Shown here one piece after another: positions 53,041-62,989 of a stretch of DNA of 64,000 nt. The translations under genes were made by a program, and so were the position numbers. Position 1 is the stretch's first letter; every line of letters begins with the position of its first letter. The notes under the pieces are model-generated. The model was given only the letters and a program-made list of their open reading frames with translations. It had not been told where the DNA came from and did no database searches. Origin of the DNA: Marinomonas phaeophyticola (GTDB taxonomy: Bacteria; Pseudomonadota; Gammaproteobacteria; Pseudomonadales; Marinomonadaceae); NCBI RefSeq assembly GCF_026966905.1, contig NZ_JAPUBN010000018.1:186001-250000 (forward strand), read 5' to 3'.

Positions 53041-54834
53041 ATGAATTTAAGCCACAAAAAGGCCAATATAAAAAGTTGGCTTGCTAGCATTTTCTCTATC
53101 ATCCTCGTTTTTATGACATTAGTGGTCTTCATCACCATCAATGTAGCCAGCTCTACTCAAAAGAATCACTATGAAGAAACATTTGATCAGGTCTTATGGA
53201 AAGCGCAACAACTGCAAGTGCAATATTATCGATTTTTTAACTTCATCACCCTATTAACCCAAGCGGACCTTCCTCTAGACGGTAATTTACAGACGGAATA
53301 CGCTTACTTGGTTAATCGTATTGATATATTGAGAAATGGCGAAATTAATAAAATTGTCCGCTTTTTTGGAGAAGGTAACCCCATTAAGTTGATATTTTTT
53401 ATTCATGGGGAGCTCAACTTATTATCAATAGACATTGATGAGTTAGAAAAGAGTACAACGCTTGAGAAACAAGCGTTATTAGAAAATTTACAACGCATAG
53501 AAATTAAAATAAATGAACTTGTACATTTAATCAATCGAAATGCCATTCGCTATGCATCAGAACAACGCCGAGATTTGGATGAAAATTTAAACACCATTAC
53601 ATGGTTAGTGTGGTTCTTACTTTTTGTTTTATCTTTCTTTATCATTCTTTCAGCAAGCTCTTTATACAAGAACACTGACAATCTAAAACGCATCGCTGAA
53701 CTGTCTAACAAACTGACGTCCATCACCATGAATAGAATGCGTTTTCTATCTGTACTCGATCATGAATTAAGAACACCTGTGAACAGTATCTTGAGTATCG
53801 CCAATATCCTAAATAAATCAATCCGAAACGAACAAAAAGAAATGCTATTAACCGTGAAGAACTCTGGTGAAACGGTGCTTAATAATCTGAAAGCCTTCTC
53901 AGATTTATCAAAGTTAGAAGCCAACCGCTTGGAGTTGGATTTCTCATATGGGAATTTGCATCAACAATTCGAAGACGTTTGTCAGAAAATAAGTAACAGT
54001 TCTCGTTACCCACACAGTAACTTGTATAGCTTTATAGACCTAAATCTCCCTAGCCATACTTATAGTGATTTCACCCGTTTAACACAGATTTTTTCAGCCT
54101 TGTTAGAAAATGCATTCATTCATTCTACTGGTCATAATATTAGTATTGTCATTCGAGAGTCGCCTATCAGAGCAACGAGTTGGCGTCCTGATTTCACAAA
54201 AAATCTGGATGTTATTATGGTACAAGTTTCTGTAAGAGCCGCAGGTGTCGCTCTCACCGAAGATCAACGAACAGCGATTGCATCCAGTTTCTATTATTTG
54301 GAGTCTGATGATGCTAAAAAATATATGGCGGGATTAAACCTCTCTATTTGTTACCAACTGGCGAAAGTCATTGGAGGCCAACTGCAGTTCTCAACTCAGC
54401 ACGGCATGGGCGATGAATTTTGGATGGATATTCCCATTTATTTTGATAAACACATAAATAAAATCAAAGAAGAGGTAGCCATTGAAAAATCGGTTGCTCT
54501 TCTAGAACATAAAACCGTACTCATCATTGAGGAAGAGCAGCCGGCACATATTATTAGTATGCAAGTAAGCTCATTGGGAATGGTACCCGCTCTTACCACA
54601 GAGAGACTGACCGGTCCTTTAACCATCCAAGTTGACATAGTCATAATCAGTGACGACTCCTACTTAGATGATTTATCCTATCTTCAATTAACCGAATTAT
54701 TAAATAACCAGTGCTGTATCCTATCATCAAATAAATGTAAAAAAGCCCAAACAGAAGACCTATCTCAGGCTTCGTTTGAATTCCCTCTGACTCAGCTTAC
54801 ACTCAGAAAGACCTTAATGGATTATTATCAATAA
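53041..54834 (+). CDS. Membrane hybrid histidine kinase with degenerate ATP-binding and receiver-like domains
   Basis: This is a 597-residue inner-membrane protein. Helix 1 spans about 13-35, a helical periplasmic sensor about 40-185, and helix 2 about 192-215. HisKA has His241 (LDHELRTPVNSIL). The HATPase keeps the N-box Asn357 (LLENAFIHS) and a G2-like GLNLSI. Its G1 box, where DxGxG is expected, reads SVRAAGVALTED, lacking the adenine-binding Asp. Residues 490-597 look like a receiver (VLIIEEEQ, DIVIISDD), but the expected phospho-Asp position is Ser537. It may be a pseudokinase partner or a signalling scaffold. No cognate regulator is adjacent. Confidence 0.85.
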   Translation: MNLSHKKANIKSWLASIFSIILVFMTLVVFITINVASSTQKNHYEETFDQVLWKAQQLQVQYYRFFNFITLLTQADLPLDGNLQTEYAYLVNRIDILRNGEINKIVRFFGEGNPIKLIFFIHGELNLLSIDIDELEKSTTLEKQALLENLQRIEIKINELVHLINRNAIRYASEQRRDLDENLNTITWLVWFLLFVLSFFIILSASSLYKNTDNLKRIAELSNKLTSITMNRMRFLSVLDHELRTPVNSILSIANILNKSIRNEQKEMLLTVKNSGETVLNNLKAFSDLSKLEANRLELDFSYGNLHQQFEDVCQKISNSSRYPHSNLYSFIDLNLPSHTYSDFTRLTQIFSALLENAFIHSTGHNISIVIRESPIRATSWRPDFTKNLDVIMVQVSVRAAGVALTEDQRTAIASSFYYLESDDAKKYMAGLNLSICYQLAKVIGGQLQFSTQHGMGDEFWMDIPIYFDKHINKIKEEVAIEKSVALLEHKTVLIIEEEQPAHIISMQVSSLGMVPALTTERLTGPLTIQVDIVIISDDSYLDDLSYLQLTELLNNQCCILSSNKCKKAQTEDLSQASFEFPLTQLTLRKTLMDYYQ

Positions 54835-54862
54835 GGCCGTTACACCGTTTATAAATTGCCTA

Positions 54863-55369
54863 TTAAACACCCATTGACCAACTAAAATCGGTTGCTTTAA
54901 TAAAGGCATGAATAAAGCGCTCAATCCCTTGCTGATCCTCTATAGAAAAGCGATTTTTTATTGGACTGTCTAAATCTAACACACCAACTAATCGGCCTTC
55001 GACAACGATCGGAATCACTAATTCAGATGCTGTGTCGCCATCGCAGGCAATGTGCCCAGAAAAACCATGGACATCATCCACTCGTTGCACTGCTTGCGTT
55101 CTAGCGGCGGCACCACAAACACCTTTTGAAAACGGAATACGTGTGCAAGCCACTTTACCAACATAAGGGCCTAAAATCAGTTCGTCTTCTCTCGCAAAAT
55201 AAAAACCAGACCAATTTAAGTCAGGAACACTTTGCATAATAAAGGCGGCCAATTGTGCGGCATTACAAATTAGGTCTCGTTCGTCATAAAGTAGCCCCTC
55301 TAGTTGAGACTCTAATTCTTTATAAAAAACGGTTTTAGGGAGAGAGGTATCCACTGTAATTTCAAACAT
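54863..55369 (-). CDS. msrC: Free methionine-(R)-sulfoxide reductase (GAF-domain MsrC)
   Basis: This 168-residue single GAF domain has the three redox cysteines Cys75 (KVACTRIPF), Cys85 (KGVCGAAA) and Cys109 (GHIACDGDTASE) and the SELVIPIVVEGRLVGVLDLDSP core. It reduces free Met-R-sulfoxide using thioredoxin and protects against oxidative stress. Length matches E. coli fRMsr (YebR). Confidence 0.95.
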   Translation of the reverse strand: MFEITVDTSLPKTVFYKELESQLEGLLYDERDLICNAAQLAAFIMQSVPDLNWSGFYFAREDELILGPYVGKVACTRIPFSKGVCGAAARTQAVQRVDDVHGFSGHIACDGDTASELVIPIVVEGRLVGVLDLDSPIKNRFSIEDQQGIERFIHAFIKATDFSWSMGV

Positions 55370-55498
55370 TTTGTATTTACCTGAAGCGACGAAAAAGAAA
55401 GTGATAATAGAGACTAATAGGCAAAAAAAGCAATAAAAAAGCCGTACTTAGAAAAAACGTACGGCTTTGAATCAGAACTTCAATTATTTAAGTTGTCA

Positions 55499-56206
55499 CT
55501 ATTTCACTTCACTATCAATTTCAGAGATAGGAATATGACGAACATCAACACCTTTAATCATATACACCAAATGCTGGCAAATATGACGCGCGTAATCACC
55601 AATACGCTCAAGGGAGCGCAATACCCAAATGACATTGAGGACTCGGGTAATACTGCGTGGGTCTTCCATCATATAAGTCACTAACGAACGAATCGCCGTC
55701 TTATATTCCATATCAACATTACGATCACGTTTCGCCACCTTGATCGCCGCGTCTAAATCTAAACGAGCGTAGGCATCAAGCGAGTCATGCACCATGGAAG
55801 AAACCATTTGCCCAATGCGGTTAATTTCAACATAACCACGAGGGGACTCCCCTTCTTCGATTAAAGCGATGGTCAGAGATGCAATTTTTTTCGCTTCATC
55901 CCCCATTCTCTCCAACTCACCAACGGCTTTGCTAATCGACATAATTAAACGTAAATCAGATGCCGCTGGCTGACGACGGGCTAAGATACGAGTACATTCT
56001 TCGTCAATTAAGCCATCCAGCTGATTTACTGTAGCGTCTTTATCTTTAACATCTTCCGCCAAGCTGCCATCGCTGTCTAATAACGCTTGTACTGAATCAC
56101 TCACTTGATTTTCAACAACGCCGCCCATCGTTAAAAAGTGCTGACGCAACGTTTCCAACTCAAGGTTAAACTGCTGAGAAATATGATCTGTTGTTAATTC
56201 TTTCAT
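55499..56206 (-). CDS. phoU: Phosphate transport regulator PhoU
   Basis: This 235-residue all-helical protein has two PhoU repeats, each with a (E/D)xxxD metal-cluster motif (ELERMGDEAKKIA near 118-130 and SLERIGDYARHIC near 212-224). It links PstSCAB activity to PhoR, keeping the Pho regulon off when phosphate is plentiful. It lies 23 bp after pstB, ending the operon. Confidence 0.97.
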   Translation of the reverse strand: MKELTTDHISQQFNLELETLRQHFLTMGGVVENQVSDSVQALLDSDGSLAEDVKDKDATVNQLDGLIDEECTRILARRQPAASDLRLIMSISKAVGELERMGDEAKKIASLTIALIEEGESPRGYVEINRIGQMVSSMVHDSLDAYARLDLDAAIKVAKRDRNVDMEYKTAIRSLVTYMMEDPRSITRVLNVIWVLRSLERIGDYARHICQHLVYMIKGVDVRHIPISEIDSEVK

Positions 56207-56229
56207 TATCTTCGTCCCCTGCCTTAAGC

Positions 56230-57060
56230 CTAACCGTAACGACCTGTAATGTAGTCTTCTGTCTGTTTCTTCTCAGGATTCGTGAACAAGGTATTAGTAT
56301 CACCAAATTCGATCAAATCCCCCATATACATAAAGGCCGTATAGTCAGAGACTCGTGCGGCTTGTTGCATATTGTGTGTCACAATAACAATGGTGAAATC
56401 ATTTTTTAGCTCATGAATCAGCTCTTCAATTTTCAATGTTGAAATAGGATCCAAGGCGGATGCAGGCTCATCTAATAACAAAACTTCCGGCTTAACTGCT
56501 ACCGTACGAGCAATTACGAGACGCTGCTGTTGACCACCCGACATACCTAGAGCACTTTCATGCAAACGGTCTTTTACTTCATCCCATAAAGCTGCGGAAC
56601 GTAACGCCCATTCAACGGTTTCATCTAACACGCGTTTTTTGTTAATTCCTTGTATACGCAAGCCATAAGCCACATTCTCATAGATACTCTTCGGGAATGG
56701 ATTTGGTTTCTGAAATACCATACCGACACGACGGCGCAATTCGGCAACATCCGTACCCTTTTGATAAATATTCGTATCATGCAGGTTGATATCGCCCGTG
56801 ATACGGCACGCATCCACTAAGTCATTCATACGGTTAAAGCAACGTAATAAAGTGGATTTACCACAGCCAGAAGGGCCAATAAATGCCGTTACTTTTTTTT
56901 CAGGGATAATCATATTTACCCCTTTCAGTGCTTCTTTCTCACCGTAATAAAGATGTAAGTCATCCACTGACAAGCAAATTTTTTCGTCTTCAATGTTCAG
57001 CGCTTGCTGGCTACGTTTCATTGCCGAAATGTCAATTGAGTGTGTCTTTGTTTCGCTCAT
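56230..57060 (-). CDS. pstB: Phosphate ABC transporter, ATP-binding protein PstB
   Basis: This 276-residue ATPase has Walker [28 protein letters not shown] with the Q-loop, signature [15 protein letters not shown], Walker [13 protein letters not shown] and H-loop [13 protein letters not shown]. It has a 25-residue N-terminal tail typical of Pseudomonas-type PstB. It energises high-affinity phosphate uptake. Confidence 0.98.
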   Translation of the reverse strand: MSETKTHSIDISAMKRSQQALNIEDEKICLSVDDLHLYYGEKEALKGVNMIIPEKKVTAFIGPSGCGKSTLLRCFNRMNDLVDACRITGDINLHDTNIYQKGTDVAELRRRVGMVFQKPNPFPKSIYENVAYGLRIQGINKKRVLDETVEWALRSAALWDEVKDRLHESALGMSGGQQQRLVIARTVAVKPEVLLLDEPASALDPISTLKIEELIHELKNDFTIVIVTHNMQQAARVSDYTAFMYMGDLIEFGDTNTLFTNPEKKQTEDYITGRYG

Positions 57061-57081
57061 AATAGTCTCTTCTCCGCCAGC

Positions 57082-58776
57082 TTACATTTCTAGCGATTTA
57101 TATTTTTCACGTAGATGGTTACGAATGGTAACCGCCGAAAAATTCAATAATGCAATCACAATCACCAATAATAATGCGGTCGCATAAACCAGTGGTCGTG
57201 CTGCTTCAACATTTGGACTTTGGAAACCAACATCATAGATATGGAAACCTAGGTGCATGAATTTTTGATCTAAATGGATAAAAGGGTAATTGCCATCTAG
57301 TGGTAACGACGGCGCTAATTTCACGACACCAACCAACATCAAAGGAGCCACTTCACCTGCCGCGCGTGCCACAGCCAAAATCACGCCTGTCATAATGGCG
57401 GGGCTGGCCATAGGTAGTACCACTCTCCATAACGTTTCTGCTTTAGTCGCACCAAGAGCCAAACTGCCTTCACGTACATTACGAGGAATTCGTGATAATC
57501 CTTCTTCTGTTGCAACAATTACCACAGGGACCGTTAACAAAGCCAAAGTAATCGATGCCCACATTAAACCGCCAGTACCAAAGGTAGGCGAAGGTAACGC
57601 TTCTGGAAAGAACGCTTGGTCAATGGAAGATCCCATAAAGTAGATAAAAAAACCTAAACCAAACACACCGTATACGATGGAAGGTACGCCTGCTAAGTTA
57701 TTTACGGCAATACGGATAACTCGTGTTAACACCCCTTGAGTTGCGTACTCACGTAGATAAACGGCAGCAACCACACCAAAAGGTGTCACCAAAACAGTCA
57801 TCAGTAATACCATCATCACAGTACCGAAGATTGCCGGAAAAACACCACCTTCCGTATTTGCTTCACGAGGCTCGTCAGATAAAAACTCCCATAACTTAGA
57901 CCCATAGAAACCAAGCTTGTCAAGCACGCTCATAGAGTTAGGCAAATAGGCACGAACAATTTTGGCAACACTTTGCTCAATAATGGTTCCATCCATCGCT
58001 TCTACAAGAATCGTATCACGATTAATTTGTGTATATAAATCAATCAGCTTTTGCTGTAATACCTTATATTCTTCATCAAAAACCGCACGCTCTGACTCAA
58101 GATCGGCCATACGCTCTGGCGTTAATTGGTTTTCTAAAACATACCCTCGTTGCTGCAAACGTAGGCGCTCTAAACCATAATTGATCTTGCCAATATCATG
58201 CTTTTCAACTTGGTAAATTTCTTCATGAATCGCTAACGCTCGCTCTATACGTTCTTGTAAAGTTGCCCATGTAGCCAATGAGGAATCCGTTGGGGCTTTA
58301 TCCTCTGTAGAGGCAACAATATTGCCATTTTCTTTTACCGCTAACAGGTAGCCATACATATTGCCCCATTCACGACGCTCCGCCGCAAATAACATTTCAG
58401 GGCGCGTTACCTCCTCCATGTAATTATCGATTACCCAACGAAAGTCAGCACCATAAACATCACGATTACCTACTTTCATCAAAGTACGTTGCATGACTGT
58501 GATGGATTCATCGACTTCGATCCCAGCTTCAATCAACTGGGCCGATGGGACATCAACACTCTCAACTTGCTCAGCAACGATTTTATAAGACTCATTGCCT
58601 GGCAACGCATAGCGTCCCTCAACAATGTCTGCTGGCCAAAAATGACCTAGACCTCGAACGGCAATTAACAATAGTAAGCCAACCACCATGATCACGGAGA
58701 TTGCTACTGCGCCAGCGTTAAGCCAAACCCATGGCTCACCTGACTTAACCCAACCCGATACGGATGTTTTCTTCAT
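57082..58776 (-). CDS. pstA: Phosphate ABC transporter, permease PstA with large N-terminal periplasmic domain
   Basis: This protein of about 564 residues is nearly twice E. coli PstA (296). Helix 1 spans about 16-40. A periplasmic domain about 45-300 includes a long probable coiled coil (ERIERALAIHEEIYQVEKHD to QQKLIDLYTQINRDT). The conserved permease core is about 315-560, with the EAA loop REGSLALGATKAETLWRVVLPMASPAIMTG. The start at ATG 58776 (after GAGAG) is preferred to the GTG 12 bp upstream. Such long PstA/PstC pairs recur in Pseudomonas and marine gammaproteobacteria; the extra domain's role is unknown. Confidence 0.94.
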   Translation of the reverse strand: MKKTSVSGWVKSGEPWVWLNAGAVAISVIMVVGLLLLIAVRGLGHFWPADIVEGRYALPGNESYKIVAEQVESVDVPSAQLIEAGIEVDESITVMQRTLMKVGNRDVYGADFRWVIDNYMEEVTRPEMLFAAERREWGNMYGYLLAVKENGNIVASTEDKAPTDSSLATWATLQERIERALAIHEEIYQVEKHDIGKINYGLERLRLQQRGYVLENQLTPERMADLESERAVFDEEYKVLQQKLIDLYTQINRDTILVEAMDGTIIEQSVAKIVRAYLPNSMSVLDKLGFYGSKLWEFLSDEPREANTEGGVFPAIFGTVMMVLLMTVLVTPFGVVAAVYLREYATQGVLTRVIRIAVNNLAGVPSIVYGVFGLGFFIYFMGSSIDQAFFPEALPSPTFGTGGLMWASITLALLTVPVVIVATEEGLSRIPRNVREGSLALGATKAETLWRVVLPMASPAIMTGVILAVARAAGEVAPLMLVGVVKLAPSLPLDGNYPFIHLDQKFMHLGFHIYDVGFQSPNVEAARPLVYATALLLVIVIALLNFSAVTIRNHLREKYKSLEM

Positions 58777-58798
58777 TGTTACTCTCACTTAGAATAAG

Positions 58799-61054
58799 TT
58801 ACAGCGAACCGTATTTTTTACGTAAATGCTGACGAACGGTTTCTGCAATGGTATTCACCACAAAGGTGAAGATAAACAGAACGAACGCCGCTAAAAATAG
58901 AATTCGATAATGGGAGCTATCTACTTCAGACTCAGGTACTTCTACCGCTAAGTTGGCGGCCAATGTCCGCATTCCCTCAAAGATATTGAAATCCATTATC
59001 GGAGTGTTACCTGTCGCCATCAGTACAATCATGGTTTCACCAACAGCACGGCCCATACCAATCATGACAGCCGAAAAAATACCTGGACTCGCTGTGGGCA
59101 ACACGACTCTAACCATGGTTTGCCAATAGGTAGCGCCTAACGCCAAGGACCCTTGAGTCAAGGCTTTTGGCACGCTAAAAATAGCGTCTTCGGTAATCGA
59201 GAAGATCGTTGGAATAACCGCAAATCCCATAGCAAAGCCCACTACTAAGGCATTACGTTGGTCAAAAGTGATACCCAAATCATTGGTTACCCATGAACGG
59301 ATATTGCCATCAAAAAAGTTAAGCTCGATCACAGGACTCATGGCCACACAGAACCACCCCAGTAAGACCACTACTGGAATCAGAATCAGAGGCTGCCATC
59401 CTTCTGGTAATAACCAGCGAATTTGAGCGGGTAGACGCGACCAAATATAAGCAAAGGCTAAAATACCAACAGGTAGAATAATAAGAATACTAAAGGCGGC
59501 GGCTAAATTTTCTTCTAAGAAAGGAGCAAAAAATAATCCAGCTAAGAAACCTAAAATTACCGTAGGAAGTGCTTCCATTAATTCAATAACAGGCTTCACC
59601 TTACGACGCAATTTCGGCGCCATAAAGTACGCTGTATAAATCGCACCACAAATAGCTAATGGCACGGCCATCAACATTGCATAGAAGGCGGCTTTAAGCG
59701 TACCAAATGCCAATGGCATCAAGCTGTATTTTGGCTCAAAATCGTTATTAGCAGCTGAAGACTGCCAAGTGTAAGTAGGTTCTTGGTAGCCTTCATACCA
59801 AACTTGATTCCATAATGAAGACCAAGAGACTTCTGGATGCTCATTATCAACGTGATACACTTGAATGCCACTACTGTCTTCAATTAACAACGCATTTGCT
59901 CGAGGGGAAAAGGCAATCAAATGCGCCGTTTCATCACTTAAACGCTCGTTAATCACTTGTCTTTCAGAGGTGGCATTATATATAGCAATAACACCACGAT
60001 CATCCAAGGTCGCAAAACCTTTACGACGATGCTCCATGGCAATATTCTCAATGGAAACAGGCTGCTTCACATCACGAATAAAGGTCAGAATTTCTTCGTT
60101 GTCCGCATTACGAACGTTAAACCATTGGCTGACTCGGCCCGATGTATCCGCCACCATAATGGAAGACTGACCTAGCAAATAAGTCATGGAGACAACTTGA
60201 GCATCGCCTTTGGTTAACTCAAATTGTGCTTTTAAGTTGATGTCATCATAATCTCGTAAATCAAATTCCGTCAAAGAACCTTGAACCGAAGCAACGTATA
60301 AATAACGTTGGTCACCACTTACTAACATTTCGGCCGTGTTTGGCACAAAAGGAAGTGCTTGTGTGGTTTCGGTTAACTCAACTTCTTCCGTAATAAAGTT
60401 AACTTCTTTGTCTAGTTTCGTAATTGCACTTTTAGAGTCACCTAAACTGGCTATCGTTAACTTGTCTTCACTATCACGTAAAGCCAATTTGCGAATAGCA
60501 AAATCTCCTGCTGAAATACCGTCTGTACCATAAGGGTATTCAACCACGGGGCGAATCTGTCTATTGCCGTCTGGATAGGAAATGATATATTTGTGTTTAG
60601 CTAATAAAACACGGCCATCTTCGTAACCAAAACCTAAAAGAAAGCTGGTATCCGATTCAACCGCAAAAGCCGTTACCTTCGCATCAATTGGGTTTTCTAC
60701 TTGCTCGATTACTGAGCCATCAGCGGTGGAGAAAAAGATTATATTACCTGACTCAGAAACGCGCATCCCTACTTCGGTCTGCTCTTCTGTGGTCAAATAC
60801 AAACTTGCACCTTGCTCTTTAGCTGGTAAATCGTAGGCCGCTCTTTTATCTACCTCTGCCCCTGAGAACAAAGGCATTACTTCATATAGTAAATAGAAAC
60901 AGATCAAGAGAACCGCCAAAATCACACTACAACCACCAATGGCAATACCAACAGTGGCTGATCGATCTTTCAGCGCTCGAACCTTCCTATGACGCAGCAA
61001 AGCAGGCGTATTGAAATCCAACTCCGGAATATTACGGTCAGTTAATTTACTCAT
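58799..61054 (-). CDS. pstC: Phosphate ABC transporter, permease PstC with large periplasmic beta-rich domain
   Basis: At 751 residues this is more than twice E. coli PstC (319). Helix 1 spans about 35-62. A periplasmic region about 70-430 has repeated strand patterns resembling beta-propeller blades (RYLYVASVQGSLTEFDL, SSIMVADTSGRVSQWF, KGFATLDDRGVIAIYN). The permease core is about 455-745, with EAA loop TQGSLALGATYWQTMVRVVLPTASPGIFSAV. It lies 11 bp before pstA. The propeller-like part might contact PstS or phosphate sources (inference). Confidence 0.94.
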   Translation of the reverse strand: MSKLTDRNIPELDFNTPALLRHRKVRALKDRSATVGIAIGGCSVILAVLLICFYLLYEVMPLFSGAEVDKRAAYDLPAKEQGASLYLTTEEQTEVGMRVSESGNIIFFSTADGSVIEQVENPIDAKVTAFAVESDTSFLLGFGYEDGRVLLAKHKYIISYPDGNRQIRPVVEYPYGTDGISAGDFAIRKLALRDSEDKLTIASLGDSKSAITKLDKEVNFITEEVELTETTQALPFVPNTAEMLVSGDQRYLYVASVQGSLTEFDLRDYDDINLKAQFELTKGDAQVVSMTYLLGQSSIMVADTSGRVSQWFNVRNADNEEILTFIRDVKQPVSIENIAMEHRRKGFATLDDRGVIAIYNATSERQVINERLSDETAHLIAFSPRANALLIEDSSGIQVYHVDNEHPEVSWSSLWNQVWYEGYQEPTYTWQSSAANNDFEPKYSLMPLAFGTLKAAFYAMLMAVPLAICGAIYTAYFMAPKLRRKVKPVIELMEALPTVILGFLAGLFFAPFLEENLAAAFSILIILPVGILAFAYIWSRLPAQIRWLLPEGWQPLILIPVVVLLGWFCVAMSPVIELNFFDGNIRSWVTNDLGITFDQRNALVVGFAMGFAVIPTIFSITEDAIFSVPKALTQGSLALGATYWQTMVRVVLPTASPGIFSAVMIGMGRAVGETMIVLMATGNTPIMDFNIFEGMRTLAANLAVEVPESEVDSSHYRILFLAAFVLFIFTFVVNTIAETVRQHLRKKYGSL

Positions 61055-61099
61055 CCGAACTCATCTTTATTACAAAATTATGACAACGTTGAAAGCAAC

Positions 61100-61134
61100 A
61101 AAAACAGGAGAAGTCGAAACTCTCCTGTTTTTTT
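61100..61134 (-). terminator. Hairpin with flanking A/T runs between pstS and pstC
   Basis: ACAGGAGA and TCTCCTGT pair around a 9-base loop, with A-runs and T-runs on both sides. On the minus strand it would act as an intrinsic terminator or attenuator 30 bp after pstS, so less transcript reaches pstCAB-phoU. Confidence 0.8.
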
Positions 61135-61163
61135 ACCTCTTAGATCACTAGTTCAAAATCGAA

Positions 61164-62138
61164 TTAGTTGATACCAAGATCTTTCAAGTACTTGTTAGCA
61201 ACTTTTGCTGGTAAAGGAACATAGCCGTCTTTAACAACAACTTCTTGACCAGTTTTAGAAAGCACCATCTTAACGAACTCACGCTCTAGTGGCGCAAGTG
61301 GTTTGTTAGGTGCTTTGTTTACATAAACCCATAAGAAACGTGATAACGGGTAGGCGCCTGTCGCTGCATTCTCAATAGTTGCATCGATGTATTTGCCATC
61401 AGATTTCTTAGAAATTGCAACCGCACGTACAGAAGACGTTTTATAACCAATACCTGAATAGCCGATGCCATTCAAAGAAGTCGATACAGATTGAACAACA
61501 GAAGCGGAACCTGGCTGCTCATTAACGCTGTTTTTGTAATCACCTTTGAAAAGTGCATTCGCTTTAAAGTAGCCATACGTACCAGATACAGAGTTACGAC
61601 CAAACAGCTGAATATCACGGTTAGCCCATGCACCGGTTAGACCCGCTTTACCCCAATTAGTAATGTCTTCGCTATGACCGCCTTTACGAGTAGAAGAGAA
61701 AATCGCATCAACTTCAGGCAGTGACAAACCTTTTACTGGGTTATCTTTATGTACGAAAACCGCTAGAGCATCGATCGCAACGGGAATTGCCGTAGGAGCA
61801 TAACCGTACTTTTTCTCAAACGCCGCCACTTCTTTGTCTTTCATCTTACGAGACATAGGGCCGAAGTTAGATGTACCTTCTGTTAAAGCTGGTGGCGCAG
61901 TAGAAGAGCCAGCCGCTTGAATTTGAATATTAACGTTTGGATATAGGCGTTTAAAATCTTCAGCCCATAATGTCATCAAGTTAGCCAACGTATCAGAACC
62001 AACACTTGATACATTTCCTGATACGCCACTTGCTTTAGTGTAAGAAGGAAGCATTGGATCAATATCAGCCATTGCGTTAGCAGAAACACCAACAGCCGCT
62101 GCCATTGTTAAACCTACAACTAAATTTTTCATCATCAT
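61164..62138 (-). CDS. pstS: Phosphate-binding periplasmic protein PstS
   Basis: This 324-residue protein has a signal peptide ending ANAMA near residue 25. Phosphate-contact motifs are [49 protein letters not shown] and [12 protein letters not shown]. It is the PstS/SphX subtype common in Pseudomonas. GAGG precedes three consecutive ATGs, the first being used here. A Pho box lies about 70 bp upstream. Confidence 0.97.
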   Translation of the reverse strand: MMMKNLVVGLTMAAAVGVSANAMADIDPMLPSYTKASGVSGNVSSVGSDTLANLMTLWAEDFKRLYPNVNIQIQAAGSSTAPPALTEGTSNFGPMSRKMKDKEVAAFEKKYGYAPTAIPVAIDALAVFVHKDNPVKGLSLPEVDAIFSSTRKGGHSEDITNWGKAGLTGAWANRDIQLFGRNSVSGTYGYFKANALFKGDYKNSVNEQPGSASVVQSVSTSLNGIGYSGIGYKTSSVRAVAISKKSDGKYIDATIENAATGAYPLSRFLWVYVNKAPNKPLAPLEREFVKMVLSKTGQEVVVKDGYVPLPAKVANKYLKDLGIN

Positions 62139-62205
62139 ATCAACCTCAGTGGTTACATCTAATTAAAAGAGAAAAGCCGTTTACCTTTACGATGATTGAT
62201 ACTAT

Positions 62206-62223
62206 AAAAGACAAATGTGACAG
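62206..62223 (-). promoter_or_regulatory. Pho box upstream of pstS
   Basis: The minus strand reads CTGTCAC-ATTT-GTCTTTT, two PhoB heptamers with 4-bp spacing, followed by AT-rich sequence with a -10-like TATAGT nearby. It shares the CTGTCACATTT core with the box before phoB. Confidence 0.75.
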
Positions 62224-62463
62224 TTATGTTAAAGAAGAAAAAAGAGTGCTTTTTTTATAAAAACAGCCTTGAGACAAGCGTTACCAAAAAAATGCCCCAC
62301 TATTAAGGCAAATACCTAAGAAAGATTTAAGAAAAGATTACCAAAGTAATAACAAAATTTGCATACTTGCTCATATTCAATACACTAGCTATCCAACTAT
62401 AAAAAAGTATTAAAGACCATTAAACAAAATTTTTTGCGTCTTTCTTTGAATGTGAGTATTCCC

Positions 62464-62985
62464 ATGTTAACAATAGTATCTAAAGCTGAGGCCCTCTCCA
62501 CCATAACTGGAAAATGTGTTGCTTGGCTTACACTCGCCATGATGTTGCTAACTTGCCTCATCGTCCTTTTACGATATGGTTTTAATATTGGCTCCATCGC
62601 GTTACAAGAATCCGTGCTTTATCTGCATGCATTAGTTTTTATGTTAGGAGCCGCCTACACCTTTAAAGATGATGAACATGTTCGTGTAGACGTTTTCTAC
62701 CGTACTTTTTCAGCACGAAAAAAGGCATGGGTGAATATTTTAGGTGGTATTTTCTTTTTATTACCTGTCACCATATACACTAGCTATCTCAGTATCGAAT
62801 ACGTCAGTGCATCATGGCGGGTACTCGAAACCTCACAAGAACCTGGAGGACTGCCCTTTATCTATCTATTGAAAACGCTTATCCCATTAATGATGATCAG
62901 TTTAATCATTCAAGGAGTAGCCGATATCGGGAAAAACATCGCGATCTTACAAGCTTCCGATAATTCAAATACGGTAAAAGGATAA
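62464..62985 (+). CDS. dctQ: TRAP transporter small permease (DctQ type)
   Basis: This four-helix membrane protein has about 173 residues. The DctQ signature is in the second helix, QESVLYLHALVFMLGAAYTFKDDEHVRVDVFY, with further helices near 95-115 and 140-160. It is the small subunit of a TRAP carboxylate (or other organic acid) importer. Start ATG 62464 is chosen for length; GTG 62452 is possible. No dctP binding-protein gene is on this side. Confidence 0.9.
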   Translation: MLTIVSKAEALSTITGKCVAWLTLAMMLLTCLIVLLRYGFNIGSIALQESVLYLHALVFMLGAAYTFKDDEHVRVDVFYRTFSARKKAWVNILGGIFFLLPVTIYTSYLSIEYVSASWRVLETSQEPGGLPFIYLLKTLIPLMMISLIIQGVADIGKNIAILQASDNSNTVKG

Positions 62986-62989
62986 TCAA

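Noticed and set aside
57290-57643. Antisense ORFs within pst, fds and opp genes
   Set aside because: These are shadows of strongly supported genes on the other strand, with no motifs of their own.
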